Source: Bacteroidota bacterium | GTDB taxonomy: Bacteria > Bacteroidota > Bacteroidia > Bacteroidales > UBA10428 | Direction: 5' to 3' | Length of the DNA stretch: 12,113 bases | NCBI GenBank assembly: GCA_029268165.1 | Contig: JAJUGM010000056.1 | Span: forward strand, 1 to 12,113 | Part shown: positions 1-7,238 of the stretch, piece by piece | How positions within the stretch are numbered: position 1 is the stretch's first letter | Layout of the letters: the number at the start of each line of letters is the position of its first letter | Made by a program: the position numbers and the translations under genes | Notes under the pieces: model-generated | Databases searched by the model: none | What the model saw: only the letters and a program-made list of their open reading frames with translations | What the model was told of the DNA's origin: nothing

Positions 1-1255
1 GGTAGAAGCCCTGCCTCGACAAACCCATTGAGAAAATCCACAATGTTTTATTATGAAACCTGTACAAATAATTTTCATCTGTTTCCGGTGCTTTTGAATA
101 ATTATTAAATAAAAGACGGGATGCAATAAAAAAATTTATTTTCTGAGGTACACGGCCATAATGGTCTGATATTTCAAATGAGCGTCCTAACCAAAAGTCA
201 TGATACTGATAATCGATATTTATTCCCTCAATTGTAGTATCTTTCAATAGTACATCCAGTTCGGTTTTTGTCTTTTCAAAGTGCGCAGCTCCTGCCCAGT
301 TGATGGTCGAAGTTAAAAAGTTCCGGTATAAGTCAATCTTATATGTTTCGGTGTTCCAGCGGTTAACATACAGTAGATCGGTTGAAATAAAACTTCCGGC
401 CAAACTGGCAATACTATATGAAACATCATAGCCGAAATGATTATCTTTCCTAATGTCATAATAAATATCCGATCTGAACAGATGACCAAGTCCAAAAACA
501 TTGGTGTTCCAGAGTGAGATATTGCCTGAATTCAGATCGTTTATCTGAACGCCAAAACCAATAGGCCATACATCTTTAACAATCAGTAAAATATCCACCG
601 AATCATTATGATTATTCAAGTCGGTAATTAAAAACCTTGCGTCTTCAATATTGGGTAAATCCCTTATCAATCGTTCATTTTCAAATAACAAATATGGATT
701 AAGCCTGTCTCCTGTCTTTATCAGCAAATTTCTTTGAATAACCTTAATATCTGTCCTGATGTGTAAATTATTGGCCAACCTTTCCGGAAAGGTCAAATCT
801 GAGATAAGTGTGTCATCAACACTTGAGCCGAATACATTAAGGTATTTTACTGTAATGTTTCTGACAATCTTATTTTCATATATATCGAAGTTTTCAGGAT
901 TGATAACACGTTGAACTCTTGTTTTTCCTGAAGTATCGTTAAATAAAGCCCTGTATAATTCTCTGGTAATCCTGAGGCTTTCAAATTTAACTTTCAGGCT
1001 GTCATAAAACTGTTGAGTCTTTGGTTTTCTGACGGTTTCCTCTGCATCCTGATATGGACTGTAGATAAGGGTATCACCACGATGATTGATGATATAAAGA
1101 TACCCTTCCTCAATGGGGGTATCAGGCTTATGAATCAGGGTATCAACAACCTGCGCTTGTGATATTGAAGAAAAGGTTATAAAGAATAGTCCTTGTATAA
1201 CTCGAAGAAACAGCCGGTTTAAAACCGGTAATATATTTTTGTCTGCGAAATTCAA
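1..1255 (-). CDS. BamA/TamA-like outer-membrane beta-barrel protein with POTRA domain (partial, C-terminus off left edge)
   Basis: The minus strand is open from about 1279 to the left edge, giving at least 418 codons from the TTG at 1255. I see a basic and hydrophobic leader ending near residue 34 (ITFSSISQAQ), a charged linker, and one clear POTRA-like segment at about residues 127-228 (NITVKYLNVFG, then IRTDIKVIQRNLL.KTGDRLNP and ENERLIRDLPNIEDARFLI). From about residue 232 the sequence alternates in beta-barrel fashion, with a NVFGLGH motif like the first barrel strands of the Omp85 superfamily. Such proteins insert or translocate substrates at the outer membrane. There is no ATG start: an in-frame TAG lies at 1282-1280, and GTG (1279) and TTG (1255) are the only plausible starts upstream of the signal peptide. 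I chose TTG because it leaves a normal N-region, but this is uncertain. The gene is divergent from the flippase-like gene. The exact subfamily (BamA, TamA or another surface antigen) cannot be decided without the barrel. Confidence 0.75.
   Translation of the reverse strand, partial: MNFADKNILPVLNRLFLRVIQGLFFITFSSISQAQVVDTLIHKPDTPIEEGYLYIINHRGDTLIYSPYQDAEETVRKPKTQQFYDSLKVKFESLRITRELYRALFNDTSGKTRVQRVINPENFDIYENKIVRNITVKYLNVFGSSVDDTLISDLTFPERLANNLHIRTDIKVIQRNLLIKTGDRLNPYLLFENERLIRDLPNIEDARFLITDLNNHNDSVDILLIVKDVWPIGFGVQINDLNSGNISLWNTNVFGLGHLFRSDIYYDIRKDNHFGYDVSYSIASLAGSFISTDLLYVNRWNTETYKIDLYRNFLTSTINWAGAAHFEKTKTELDVLLKDTTIEGINIDYQYHDFWLGRSFEISDHYGRVPQKINFFIASRLLFNNYSKAPETDENYLYRFHNKTLWIFSMGLSRQGFY
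1214..1228. repeat. 15-bp near-perfect palindrome CCGGTTTAAAACCGG
   Basis: Two 7-bp arms, CCGGTTT and AAACCGG, flank a single central A. It lies within the signal-peptide codons of the outer-membrane protein (PVLNRL), about 27-41 bases after its likely start. It could form a hairpin in the 5' part of the message or be a DNA-binding site, but it may also be chance. Confidence 0.55.
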
Positions 1256-1401
1256 GGGAAATATGAAAGAAAAAAGCACACACTAAAACCGTAAAACAAT
1301 ATCAATGATTTTCACTTAAAATTAATAAAATTTCACAGGAATGCAAAACCACATGAATACAAAAGAAAATGTCCGCTTATAATCACACATTTACATCATT
1401 C

Positions 1402-1433
1402 TTTTACAGATTTGATTTTTATTTTTATTTTTG
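1402..1433 (+). promoter_or_regulatory. candidate Bacteroidota sigma-A-type promoter for the flippase-like gene
   Basis: TATTTTTG at 1426-1433 matches the Bacteroidota -7 consensus TAnnTTTG exactly. A weak -33 element (TTTT at 1402-1405 against TTTG) lies 20 bp upstream, in the expected spacing. Transcription would begin near 1440, about 25 bases before the ATG at 1466. This also argues against the upstream TTG (1412) as start codon. The region is T-rich, so a chance match is possible. Confidence 0.45.
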
Positions 1434-1465
1434 TTTATCGTAATAAATACGCACCTTTTAATTTG

Positions 1466-2479
1466 ATGAGAAAGAAGATCATAAATATCCTAAAATATAT
1501 CTTTTTCCTGGCAATCGGCGTTTTCCTGTTCTGGTGGTTATATAAAGATGAACCTTTTGATGAATATATCCATGCTTTTAAAAATCTGAATTATTTTTGG
1601 ATAGCAGCTTCCGTTATTTTCGGGGTTTTATCACAAATTTCAAGGGCAATACGATGGAATATGCTTATAAGGCCTTTAGGATATAATCCGAAATTTTACA
1701 ACTCATTTCTTTCTGTATATGTTCTTTATCTGGTAAACCTGATCCTGCCCAGAGCAGGTGAAGTTTTCCGCTGTACTGTGATGAGCCGTTATGAGAAAAT
1801 TCCTTTTGCAAAACTGGTTGGGACGGTATTTATTGAACGCATGGCTGATTTATTCATGTTAATGATACTGGCAGTGCTGATCATTTTGTCCCAGCTTGGT
1901 GTCTTTCTCCGCTTTTTCAATACTCATCCTGAAATGAAAGAAAAATTATTCTCCATATTTTCTTGGCAAAATATTCTGATTGTTGTCGTCTTCTTATTGT
2001 CTGTTTATCTGGCCTTTGTGGCATTCCGAAGATATTTCAGACACAAAAAAAATGAGAATTCATCATTTGTAACCAGACTAAAAACCATTAAATATAATTT
2101 TGTTGAAGGTATCAAATCTATCAACAAACTCGAAAATAAATGGTATTTCTTAGGTCATACCGCCTTTATTTTTTTGATGTGGCTTTTTATGTTATATGTT
2201 GTGTTTCTTGCCTATCAACCTACATCACACCTTTCTATTCAAACCGGAATGATTACCTTTCTGATGGGTGGACTTGCCATGCTTGCACCTGTGCAGGCCG
2301 GTATTGGGGCATGGCATTTTATGGTTATTGAGACACTTGTCATATACGGTATCCCACAACCCTCAGGGAAGATATTTGCTTTGATCGCCCATGCGCTGAC
2401 CAATCTTATATATCTTATTTTCGGCTCAATAGCTTTAATACTGATGCCCATTCTGAATATGAAAAAAGACGGCAGGTAG
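1466..2479 (+). CDS. lysylphosphatidylglycerol synthase TM-domain (flippase-like) family membrane protein
   Basis: This is a 337-residue inner-membrane protein with about eight hydrophobic segments: near residues 6-26, 42-60, 65-85, 120-145, 165-185, 225-250, 260-290 and 300-330 in the ATG-1466 numbering. It carries two hallmarks of the LPG_synthase_TM/UPF0104 family: the NLILPRAGEVFR segment after the third helix and the APVQAGIGAWH segment late in the protein. The soluble aminoacyl-transferase domain of MprF is absent, so this is the membrane-only form, whose members are proposed to move lipid-linked substrates; the substrate here is unknown. The frame is open upstream to a TTG at 1412, but I chose the ATG at 1466 because it begins MRKKIINILKY, a typical start for Bacteroidota members, and because a candidate promoter sits between the two. 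It is convergent with the TPR gene downstream. Confidence 0.85.
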   Translation: MRKKIINILKYIFFLAIGVFLFWWLYKDEPFDEYIHAFKNLNYFWIAASVIFGVLSQISRAIRWNMLIRPLGYNPKFYNSFLSVYVLYLVNLILPRAGEVFRCTVMSRYEKIPFAKLVGTVFIERMADLFMLMILAVLIILSQLGVFLRFFNTHPEMKEKLFSIFSWQNILIVVVFLLSVYLAFVAFRRYFRHKKNENSSFVTRLKTIKYNFVEGIKSINKLENKWYFLGHTAFIFLMWLFMLYVVFLAYQPTSHLSIQTGMITFLMGGLAMLAPVQAGIGAWHFMVIETLVIYGIPQPSGKIFALIAHALTNLIYLIFGSIALILMPILNMKKDGR

Positions 2480-2522
2480 AAATTTAATTGCCTTTTCATC
2501 TGAAATTACATGGCTTTAATAA

Positions 2523-2550
2523 TAGCTGTGAGCCACGAGCTACGAGCTGC
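2523..2550. repeat. degenerate 7-bp tandem repeat (GAGCYAC-like) in convergent gap
   Basis: Three consecutive heptamers GAGCCAC, GAGCTAC and GAGCTGC (2530-2550) follow a weaker unit TAGCTGT (2523-2529). The block is clearly more GC-rich than the AT-rich gap around it. GCTGTG (2525-2530) can pair with CAC-G-AGC (2534-2540) to give a short bulged hairpin. It sits between the ends of two convergent genes. It may be a fragment of a dispersed intergenic repeat or a weak bidirectional terminator; the hairpin lacks a U-run on either side. Confidence 0.55.
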
Positions 2551-2682
2551 AAAAATGACATAAGTTCAATGTTGATTCTTTATTCTTAAAACTTTATTAA
2601 TTCTGGCTTTAAATATCAGATGACTCAACTAAAAATATATAAAATATTATGCCTCAGAAACAGAAATATGGTGCTTATTAAT

Positions 2683-3900
2683 TCACTTTCCGCAATAATC
2701 AATACTATATTTTAATGCCAGCTTATTGCCCAGCCTGATGGCTTTCTGAAAATCAGAACAAGCGTCATCTTTATTGCCTGATCCGTATTTTGCCAGTCCC
2801 ATATAGAGATATGTTTCACCATCATCAGGTTTGAGGTCAAGTGACATGGCAAGGTCATTAATGGCATAATTAAAGGTTTTTGTCTGAAGATACGTTTTTC
2901 CCCGTGCTTTAAAATATTCAGGATTAGCCGAATCAATTTTAAGATTTTTGTTAAAGTATTTTAAGGCATTCAAATAATCAGCATTCTGATAATAATATTC
3001 CCCGCATGAAAATATTGCCTTCTGATCTTCAGTAAAAAATCCAAGATAAAATTCCACGTCTTTAATTGCTGATGAAAAGTCAGAAAGGCCTGCAAAGGCA
3101 TTTGCCCTAGTAAGATAAAATTCAAAATTTTCCGGTGATAGCTTTAAGCCTCTAGTAAAGTCATCAATAGCATTTTTGTATTTTTCTGATTTTAAATAAG
3201 CCAAGCCACGACTAAAATAATACGACGAGGAATCTTTATTAAGCGAAAGAGCTGCAGAATAATCGGCAATTGCAGCAGCGTAGTTTTCCTTCAGGGCATA
3301 TAGTTTTGCGCGTAAAGCATAATAACATGGCTCTTTTTGATAATCTGAATAACTATTATTTAGATATTCAAGGGCACTTTCAATATCACCTTTTCTTATG
3401 TAGTAATCAACCTCTTCAGTCAATTTGTCAAAATTACTGTGCCAATCTTTCTGCCATAAATCATGCCATTCATCAGTGTATTTAAATTGTGCAAAAGCAT
3501 CATCTTTTTTAATCACAGAAGAAGGATTTCTGTATAGCGATTCCAGATGTCGTTGCAGGTATAACAAAGCATTCTTATAGTCACCTGACTTTGCATAAGT
3601 TCGTGAAAGACCATAATCAGCAATTCCGGTTTTCAGGCTGTTGGCTTCATTATAATCATTTATGGCATCATTGAACTGACCCAGGAATAAAAAGGCCTCA
3701 GCCCTCATGAGATAATACTTCTCACTTGTGTTATTCAACCTGATTGCTTCAGTAAACATGGAAACAGATTCATTGTATTGTTTTTGCATCAAGGCTGCCA
3801 CACCTTTAAGAAAAAACTGAGTATGACTCTGGGCTATTGTCAGCAGACCAAATGCTGATGCTCCTATCACTAAAAATATTTTCTTCACTATCTTATTCAT
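2683..3900 (-). CDS. secreted tetratricopeptide-repeat (TPR) protein
   Basis: This is a 405-residue protein with an N-terminal signal sequence (MNKIVKKIFLVIGASAFGLLTIAQS). It is followed by about ten TPR units, roughly residues 29-60, 61-90, 91-124, 165-187, 190-222, 225-256, 259-290, 294-323, 327-357 and 361-393. Typical TPR signatures include YYFSRGLAYLKSEKYKNAID and ETYLYMGLAKYGSGNKDDA. A non-TPR stretch rich in Trp, Asp and Lys (about 128-160) splits the array. The fold makes a protein-binding superhelix, so a scaffold role in the periplasm or at the outer membrane is likely; no catalytic motif is seen. Its ATG overlaps the stop of the upstream T9SS-cargo gene by 8 bases (ATGAATAA), which points to translational coupling and a shared function. 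The mature N-terminus has no lipobox cysteine. Confidence 0.88.
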   Translation of the reverse strand: MNKIVKKIFLVIGASAFGLLTIAQSHTQFFLKGVAALMQKQYNESVSMFTEAIRLNNTSEKYYLMRAEAFLFLGQFNDAINDYNEANSLKTGIADYGLSRTYAKSGDYKNALLYLQRHLESLYRNPSSVIKKDDAFAQFKYTDEWHDLWQKDWHSNFDKLTEEVDYYIRKGDIESALEYLNNSYSDYQKEPCYYALRAKLYALKENYAAAIADYSAALSLNKDSSSYYFSRGLAYLKSEKYKNAIDDFTRGLKLSPENFEFYLTRANAFAGLSDFSSAIKDVEFYLGFFTEDQKAIFSCGEYYYQNADYLNALKYFNKNLKIDSANPEYFKARGKTYLQTKTFNYAINDLAMSLDLKPDDGETYLYMGLAKYGSGNKDDACSDFQKAIRLGNKLALKYSIDYCGK

Positions 3901-6517
3901 GATAAATGGTTGTGCCTTCTTCTGTATATACGTGGATAAAACCGGTTAAAGTCCGCACTGTAATGCCAATAATACGTGGTTCATATACATCACATACATA
4001 ATAATAAACTCCTGGAGGCACCAGTTGTTTTGTACTGCGGTATTTGCCATCCCAATTAATGTCAGGATCATTGGTTTCATAAACAAGTGTTCCGAAACGG
4101 TTATATATTTTCATATCAACCTGTTTTATCGCATTATTCAGGTTATATGATAAGTAAATATCATTAACATTATCTCCGTTTGGTGAAAATACATTGGGTA
4201 ATTCAAACAGCACGCACTCATCAACACAAATCCTTAATGATTGACTGCTTTCGTTTTCGAATGAGTCAACAGCAGTAACGGCATAACAACCGGAAAGCTG
4301 AACGCCTTCAGTAAACCGATGTATAAATGTGGTATCATCTGCTGAAAAAGTGCTTGTCAACGAATCGAGAGGCCCGTCAAAACTCTTTCCGTAGTATATA
4401 TTATAGCGAATAACATCATCGGCACAGAAATTGTTCGGATTAGTCCACGTGAGTATATTAACAAAGCTATCACACAAAGACACCACATTCAGGTCAGGAG
4501 GGCATGGCGCTTCTCTGTCGACAGGCACAGCGCATGCCTGATGCGAAAGATTGGCATTGGTGTATATTGCATTTTCAATAGGCCTCCAACCATTGCTTTT
4601 AACATTATAACAATATTCGGTACCATTCTGCAGCCCCGTATCCGAATAAGTCTTCGTTGTGGTTGTTCCTACAGAATCAAAAATCCCTGTGCTTTTGTTT
4701 TGCCGGTATATCACATAGTCGGTATTAATCCATGGCACTTTTTTTCTGATATTGATAATAAGCCTGTTATCCATAGATTGAATGTCGAGGTAAATTGAAG
4801 AAGCAATCTCGCTAAAGCCTGGTTTCATCTCAAACCGGTTGCCGGGTGTATTATTATACATTTTAACGGTATAGTAATAGGGATATTGTATAGTGTTTAA
4901 TGGCGTGTCAAGATAAACCGTATCGTTTAAATCAGAAGTGAATATAGAGTCAATCAGGGTAAAACTGTCATCATTGCCTGTTGATGACCTGAAAATATGA
5001 AACACATAAGGGCCTGGCGCTTCAGCTATATTGAATCCTGAAGGTTTTGCCCATGAAACAAAAATTTCGCCGTTTGTCTGATCTCTTTTAGTCACACTTA
5101 CATTCAGCAAAGCAGGAAATCCGGGAATCAGCGACGAACAGGTTTCATTTGAAGCAATACTCTCTGCGCCATCTTTATATAAAGCGGTTACCCTGTAACA
5201 ATAATTAATCCCCTGTGACAACCCTTCATCATTGTTATTGTCAATATAAGTGGTTGCAGTTCCTGCTATTTCGGCAATTTTAACAAAGCCGGTATATGCA
5301 GGTAATCCGTTCTCGCAACTATCGGGAATATAACCCGATTCACCCTCACGGCGGTAAATGGCATAGCCGGTCACCGCACCACATCCGCTTGACTGCCAGT
5401 TAAGTCTGATTTCCGAACTGGTTGGTGATGCTGTAAGATTAAGCGGCGGAGGAGCCAGTACGGTAATATAAAAATTATCAATATCAACCAGGTCGATATC
5501 ATTGGTTTTATCTTCGCTTTTTACTGTTATCTGATAAGGTAATCTCCGGATATGGTTGCAATCAGTTTTCCATTTAAACAAAGTGGTACGGTACCCTCTG
5601 CCTGCTGCTACGGTGGAATATGAAGCTTTATTCCCCTGCACAACAAACGGGCCTCCGGTTAATGTATGAACAATGGAATCATAATCTTTGTCTGTTGAGG
5701 TAAACTGAAATTCAACAGAGTCTCCGGCAATAATACAAAAATCCGGAAGTTGTGGATTTTCCGGAGGATTATTATCGGTGCGGTATACATCAATCTGCAT
5801 ATCCCTTACAATATTGCCTATTTTAATACCATTACGGTATTCCATAATATCCATGGCAACATTATATTTCCCGGTATCAACAGGTGTGTTCCACACAAGG
5901 TCGCCTGTAACCGCATCGACATAAAATGTATCACTGTATGCAGGCAAAGTGTAACCCGATATGGGTTTACCATCCTGGCCCGTACAAACAGTTAACCTGT
6001 ATGCAAGACTATCACCATCGGGATCAAAAGCAGCAGGATTGTGAATAAACAAATGCCCCAGCGCTGCCTTATCAATCGGAAAATTAAGCAGCTGAGGTGT
6101 ATTGTTTGTTCCCAATGCGGGCGATATTAACAGGGTTGTCTTTATTGAAAAAATTACATTAACTGAATTGGGAATATTCCGTACCCCATAATTACGGTTT
6201 GGATCCTGAACCAATATCTCATAAATACCTGGCCCCGGAAATGTATGCTGTGTAACATAACGATTATAATAATAGTCATTCGGTAGTATAACATGGCCAC
6301 CTACAATCCTTGCAACAGAAGAAGTATTATCACCCCACTCTACAGTGAGCTGGTCCCTGTTGGCCAGACTATACCTGTATGTGAAAGTCGTTATGGTTAT
6401 TTCATAAGTATATCCGCTTATTTGCCTGTAGGTGATTTCACCTGCACGGTTATGTGTTGCAAAAGCAGAGACTGCAGAAAAAAACACCATAAAGATATTT
6501 ACAACACCCCTTTTCAT
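3893..6517 (-). CDS. secreted fibronectin-III protein with T9SS type B (gliding-motility-associated) C-terminal sorting domain
   Basis: I chose the ATG at 6517 because it begins MKRGVVNIFMVFFSAVSAFA, a standard signal peptide; an ATG-ATG start 12 codons upstream at 6553 is also possible and is only 12 bp from the preceding stop. Numbers below use the longer form (886 residues). After cleavage comes HNRAGEITYRQISGYTYEI (34-52), a conserved opening of large Bacteroidota surface proteins. Beta-rich PKD/cadherin-like segments follow to about 365, including AFDPDGDSLAYRL (175-187). Fibronectin-III-like modules lie near 366-470, 480-590, 590-670 and 685-775. Residues about 783-877 form the CHU_C/type B sorting domain: LPNVFSPNGDNVNDIY, then MKIYNRFGTLVYET, INWDGKYR and PPGVYYYVCDV. 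The T9SS would export it and attach it to, or release it at, the cell surface. It is likely an adhesin or structural protein; no enzyme motif is visible. It is the middle gene of a leftward operon. Confidence 0.9.
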   Translation of the reverse strand: MKRGVVNIFMVFFSAVSAFATHNRAGEITYRQISGYTYEITITTFTYRYSLANRDQLTVEWGDNTSSVARIVGGHVILPNDYYYNRYVTQHTFPGPGIYEILVQDPNRNYGVRNIPNSVNVIFSIKTTLLISPALGTNNTPQLLNFPIDKAALGHLFIHNPAAFDPDGDSLAYRLTVCTGQDGKPISGYTLPAYSDTFYVDAVTGDLVWNTPVDTGKYNVAMDIMEYRNGIKIGNIVRDMQIDVYRTDNNPPENPQLPDFCIIAGDSVEFQFTSTDKDYDSIVHTLTGGPFVVQGNKASYSTVAAGRGYRTTLFKWKTDCNHIRRLPYQITVKSEDKTNDIDLVDIDNFYITVLAPPPLNLTASPTSSEIRLNWQSSGCGAVTGYAIYRREGESGYIPDSCENGLPAYTGFVKIAEIAGTATTYIDNNNDEGLSQGINYCYRVTALYKDGAESIASNETCSSLIPGFPALLNVSVTKRDQTNGEIFVSWAKPSGFNIAEAPGPYVFHIFRSSTGNDDSFTLIDSIFTSDLNDTVYLDTPLNTIQYPYYYTVKMYNNTPGNRFEMKPGFSEIASSIYLDIQSMDNRLIINIRKKVPWINTDYVIYRQNKSTGIFDSVGTTTTKTYSDTGLQNGTEYCYNVKSNGWRPIENAIYTNANLSHQACAVPVDREAPCPPDLNVVSLCDSFVNILTWTNPNNFCADDVIRYNIYYGKSFDGPLDSLTSTFSADDTTFIHRFTEGVQLSGCYAVTAVDSFENESSQSLRICVDECVLFELPNVFSPNGDNVNDIYLSYNLNNAIKQVDMKIYNRFGTLVYETNDPDINWDGKYRSTKQLVPPGVYYYVCDVYEPRIIGITVRTLTGFIHVYTEEGTTIYHE

Positions 6518-6565
6518 AATTGACAAAGTTAGTAATTCTTCCTGTCTCATCATTTAATTAGCCAA

Positions 6566-7063
6566 CTAATTCTTTCGTTCAACAACAATATCCCTTATCT
6601 GATAATCACAACTATACCCTTTCTCCAGTTCTCCCCATTTGATTATCAGTAAATTAGTCTGATCAAAATACAAATCAAGCAACAGCGAATTAGAAATAAT
6701 TATTTTTTCCGAATTCGTATGTGGCAGTTTTCCTTTAAAATACAGCCAAACCGACTCATCGTTCTGTTCTTTCCGCTGATAGTCATATATTATTTTCTGA
6801 TTATCCACATCTTTAACAAGAAAAGTATTTGATAAATAAGCGCTTATCATATCAATATGATTTGGTAATAATTCTTTACCGGGGTCCAGTATCATTTCGT
6901 ATTCGTATAGATGAATAAAAAGCAATTTAAAATCGTCGGTATAAAATTTAAATGTCAGGGTAAAATCACCATTTTCAGGATTAATTTCGAGGTTTGAATA
7001 GGAAACATGAACCGGGTGCACGGAAAAAAGGTTAATTAAAAGCGCCAGTAGAACAGATGTCAT
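6566..7063 (-). CDS. DUF6702-like envelope protein
   Basis: This 165-residue protein has a short hydrophobic N-terminus (MTSVLLALLINLFSV) followed directly by HPVHVSYSNLEI. It continues as beta-rich sequence with TLTFKFYTDDFKLL (35-48) and ends in a WGELEKGYSCDYQIRD segment. The HP-HVS-N-E opening followed by a FYTDDF-type motif is what I recall of the Bacteroidota DUF6702 family, whose members are of similar length and unknown function. The leader suggests export, with a cleavage point just before HPVH. It is the first gene of the leftward operon; its stop is 12 bp before the earliest start of the T9SS type B protein. No exact promoter motif is visible upstream; TATAATTG (minus strand, 7128-7121) is one mismatch from TAnnTTTG and has no -33 partner. 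Confidence 0.65.
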   Translation of the reverse strand: MTSVLLALLINLFSVHPVHVSYSNLEINPENGDFTLTFKFYTDDFKLLFIHLYEYEMILDPGKELLPNHIDMISAYLSNTFLVKDVDNQKIIYDYQRKEQNDESVWLYFKGKLPHTNSEKIIISNSLLLDLYFDQTNLLIIKWGELEKGYSCDYQIRDIVVERKN

Positions 7064-7198
7064 GGTTTTTGGTTATTAAATCCTGCTCTGTTAAAATAAT
7101 AAAATAAGCAAAAAATGTACCAATTATAAAACAATTTCATTGAAATAAAAAAAGCAGTACTTAATCAAAAAATAGATAAACAAACTTTAATTTCATTG

Positions 7199-7206
7199 TA
7201 TATTTG
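7199..7206 (+). promoter_or_regulatory. candidate -7 promoter element for the polysaccharide cluster
   Basis: TATATTTG matches the Bacteroidota -7 consensus TAnnTTTG exactly and ends 32 bases before the ATG of the epimerase gene, in the 175-bp divergent gap (7064-7238). No TTTG -33 box is found 19-21 bp upstream, so this is a partial match. Confidence 0.45.
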
Positions 7207-7238
7207 AAGGTAAACTATTATAAATAAAACAGAAGGGC

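Noticed and set aside
313..501. 62-codon minus-strand open frame
   Set aside because: It lies out of frame within the outer-membrane protein gene, has no family resemblance and is a shadow frame.
1280..1380. Promoter for the leftward outer-membrane protein gene
   Set aside because: No exact minus-strand TAnnTTTG was found; the nearest (reverse complement of CAAAACCA) has one mismatch and no -33 partner.
2239..2499. 86-codon minus-strand frame at the end of the flippase-like gene
   Set aside because: It is antisense to membrane-helix codons; the plus-strand protein has clear family motifs right to its end.
2480..2682. Rho-independent terminator between the convergent genes
   Set aside because: The only hairpin, at the heptamer repeat, has a short bulged stem and no following T-run on either strand.
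3270..3485. 71-codon plus-strand open frame opposite the TPR gene
   Set aside because: It is antisense to repetitive TPR codons; composition is typical of a shadow frame.
4541..6523. Several 76-85 codon plus-strand frames opposite the T9SS type B gene
   Set aside because: All are antisense to a well-supported gene and show no start context, signal or motif.
7064..7238. Small RNA or riboswitch in the divergent gap
   Set aside because: The sequence is almost purely AT-rich without stable stems or recognisable riboswitch motifs.
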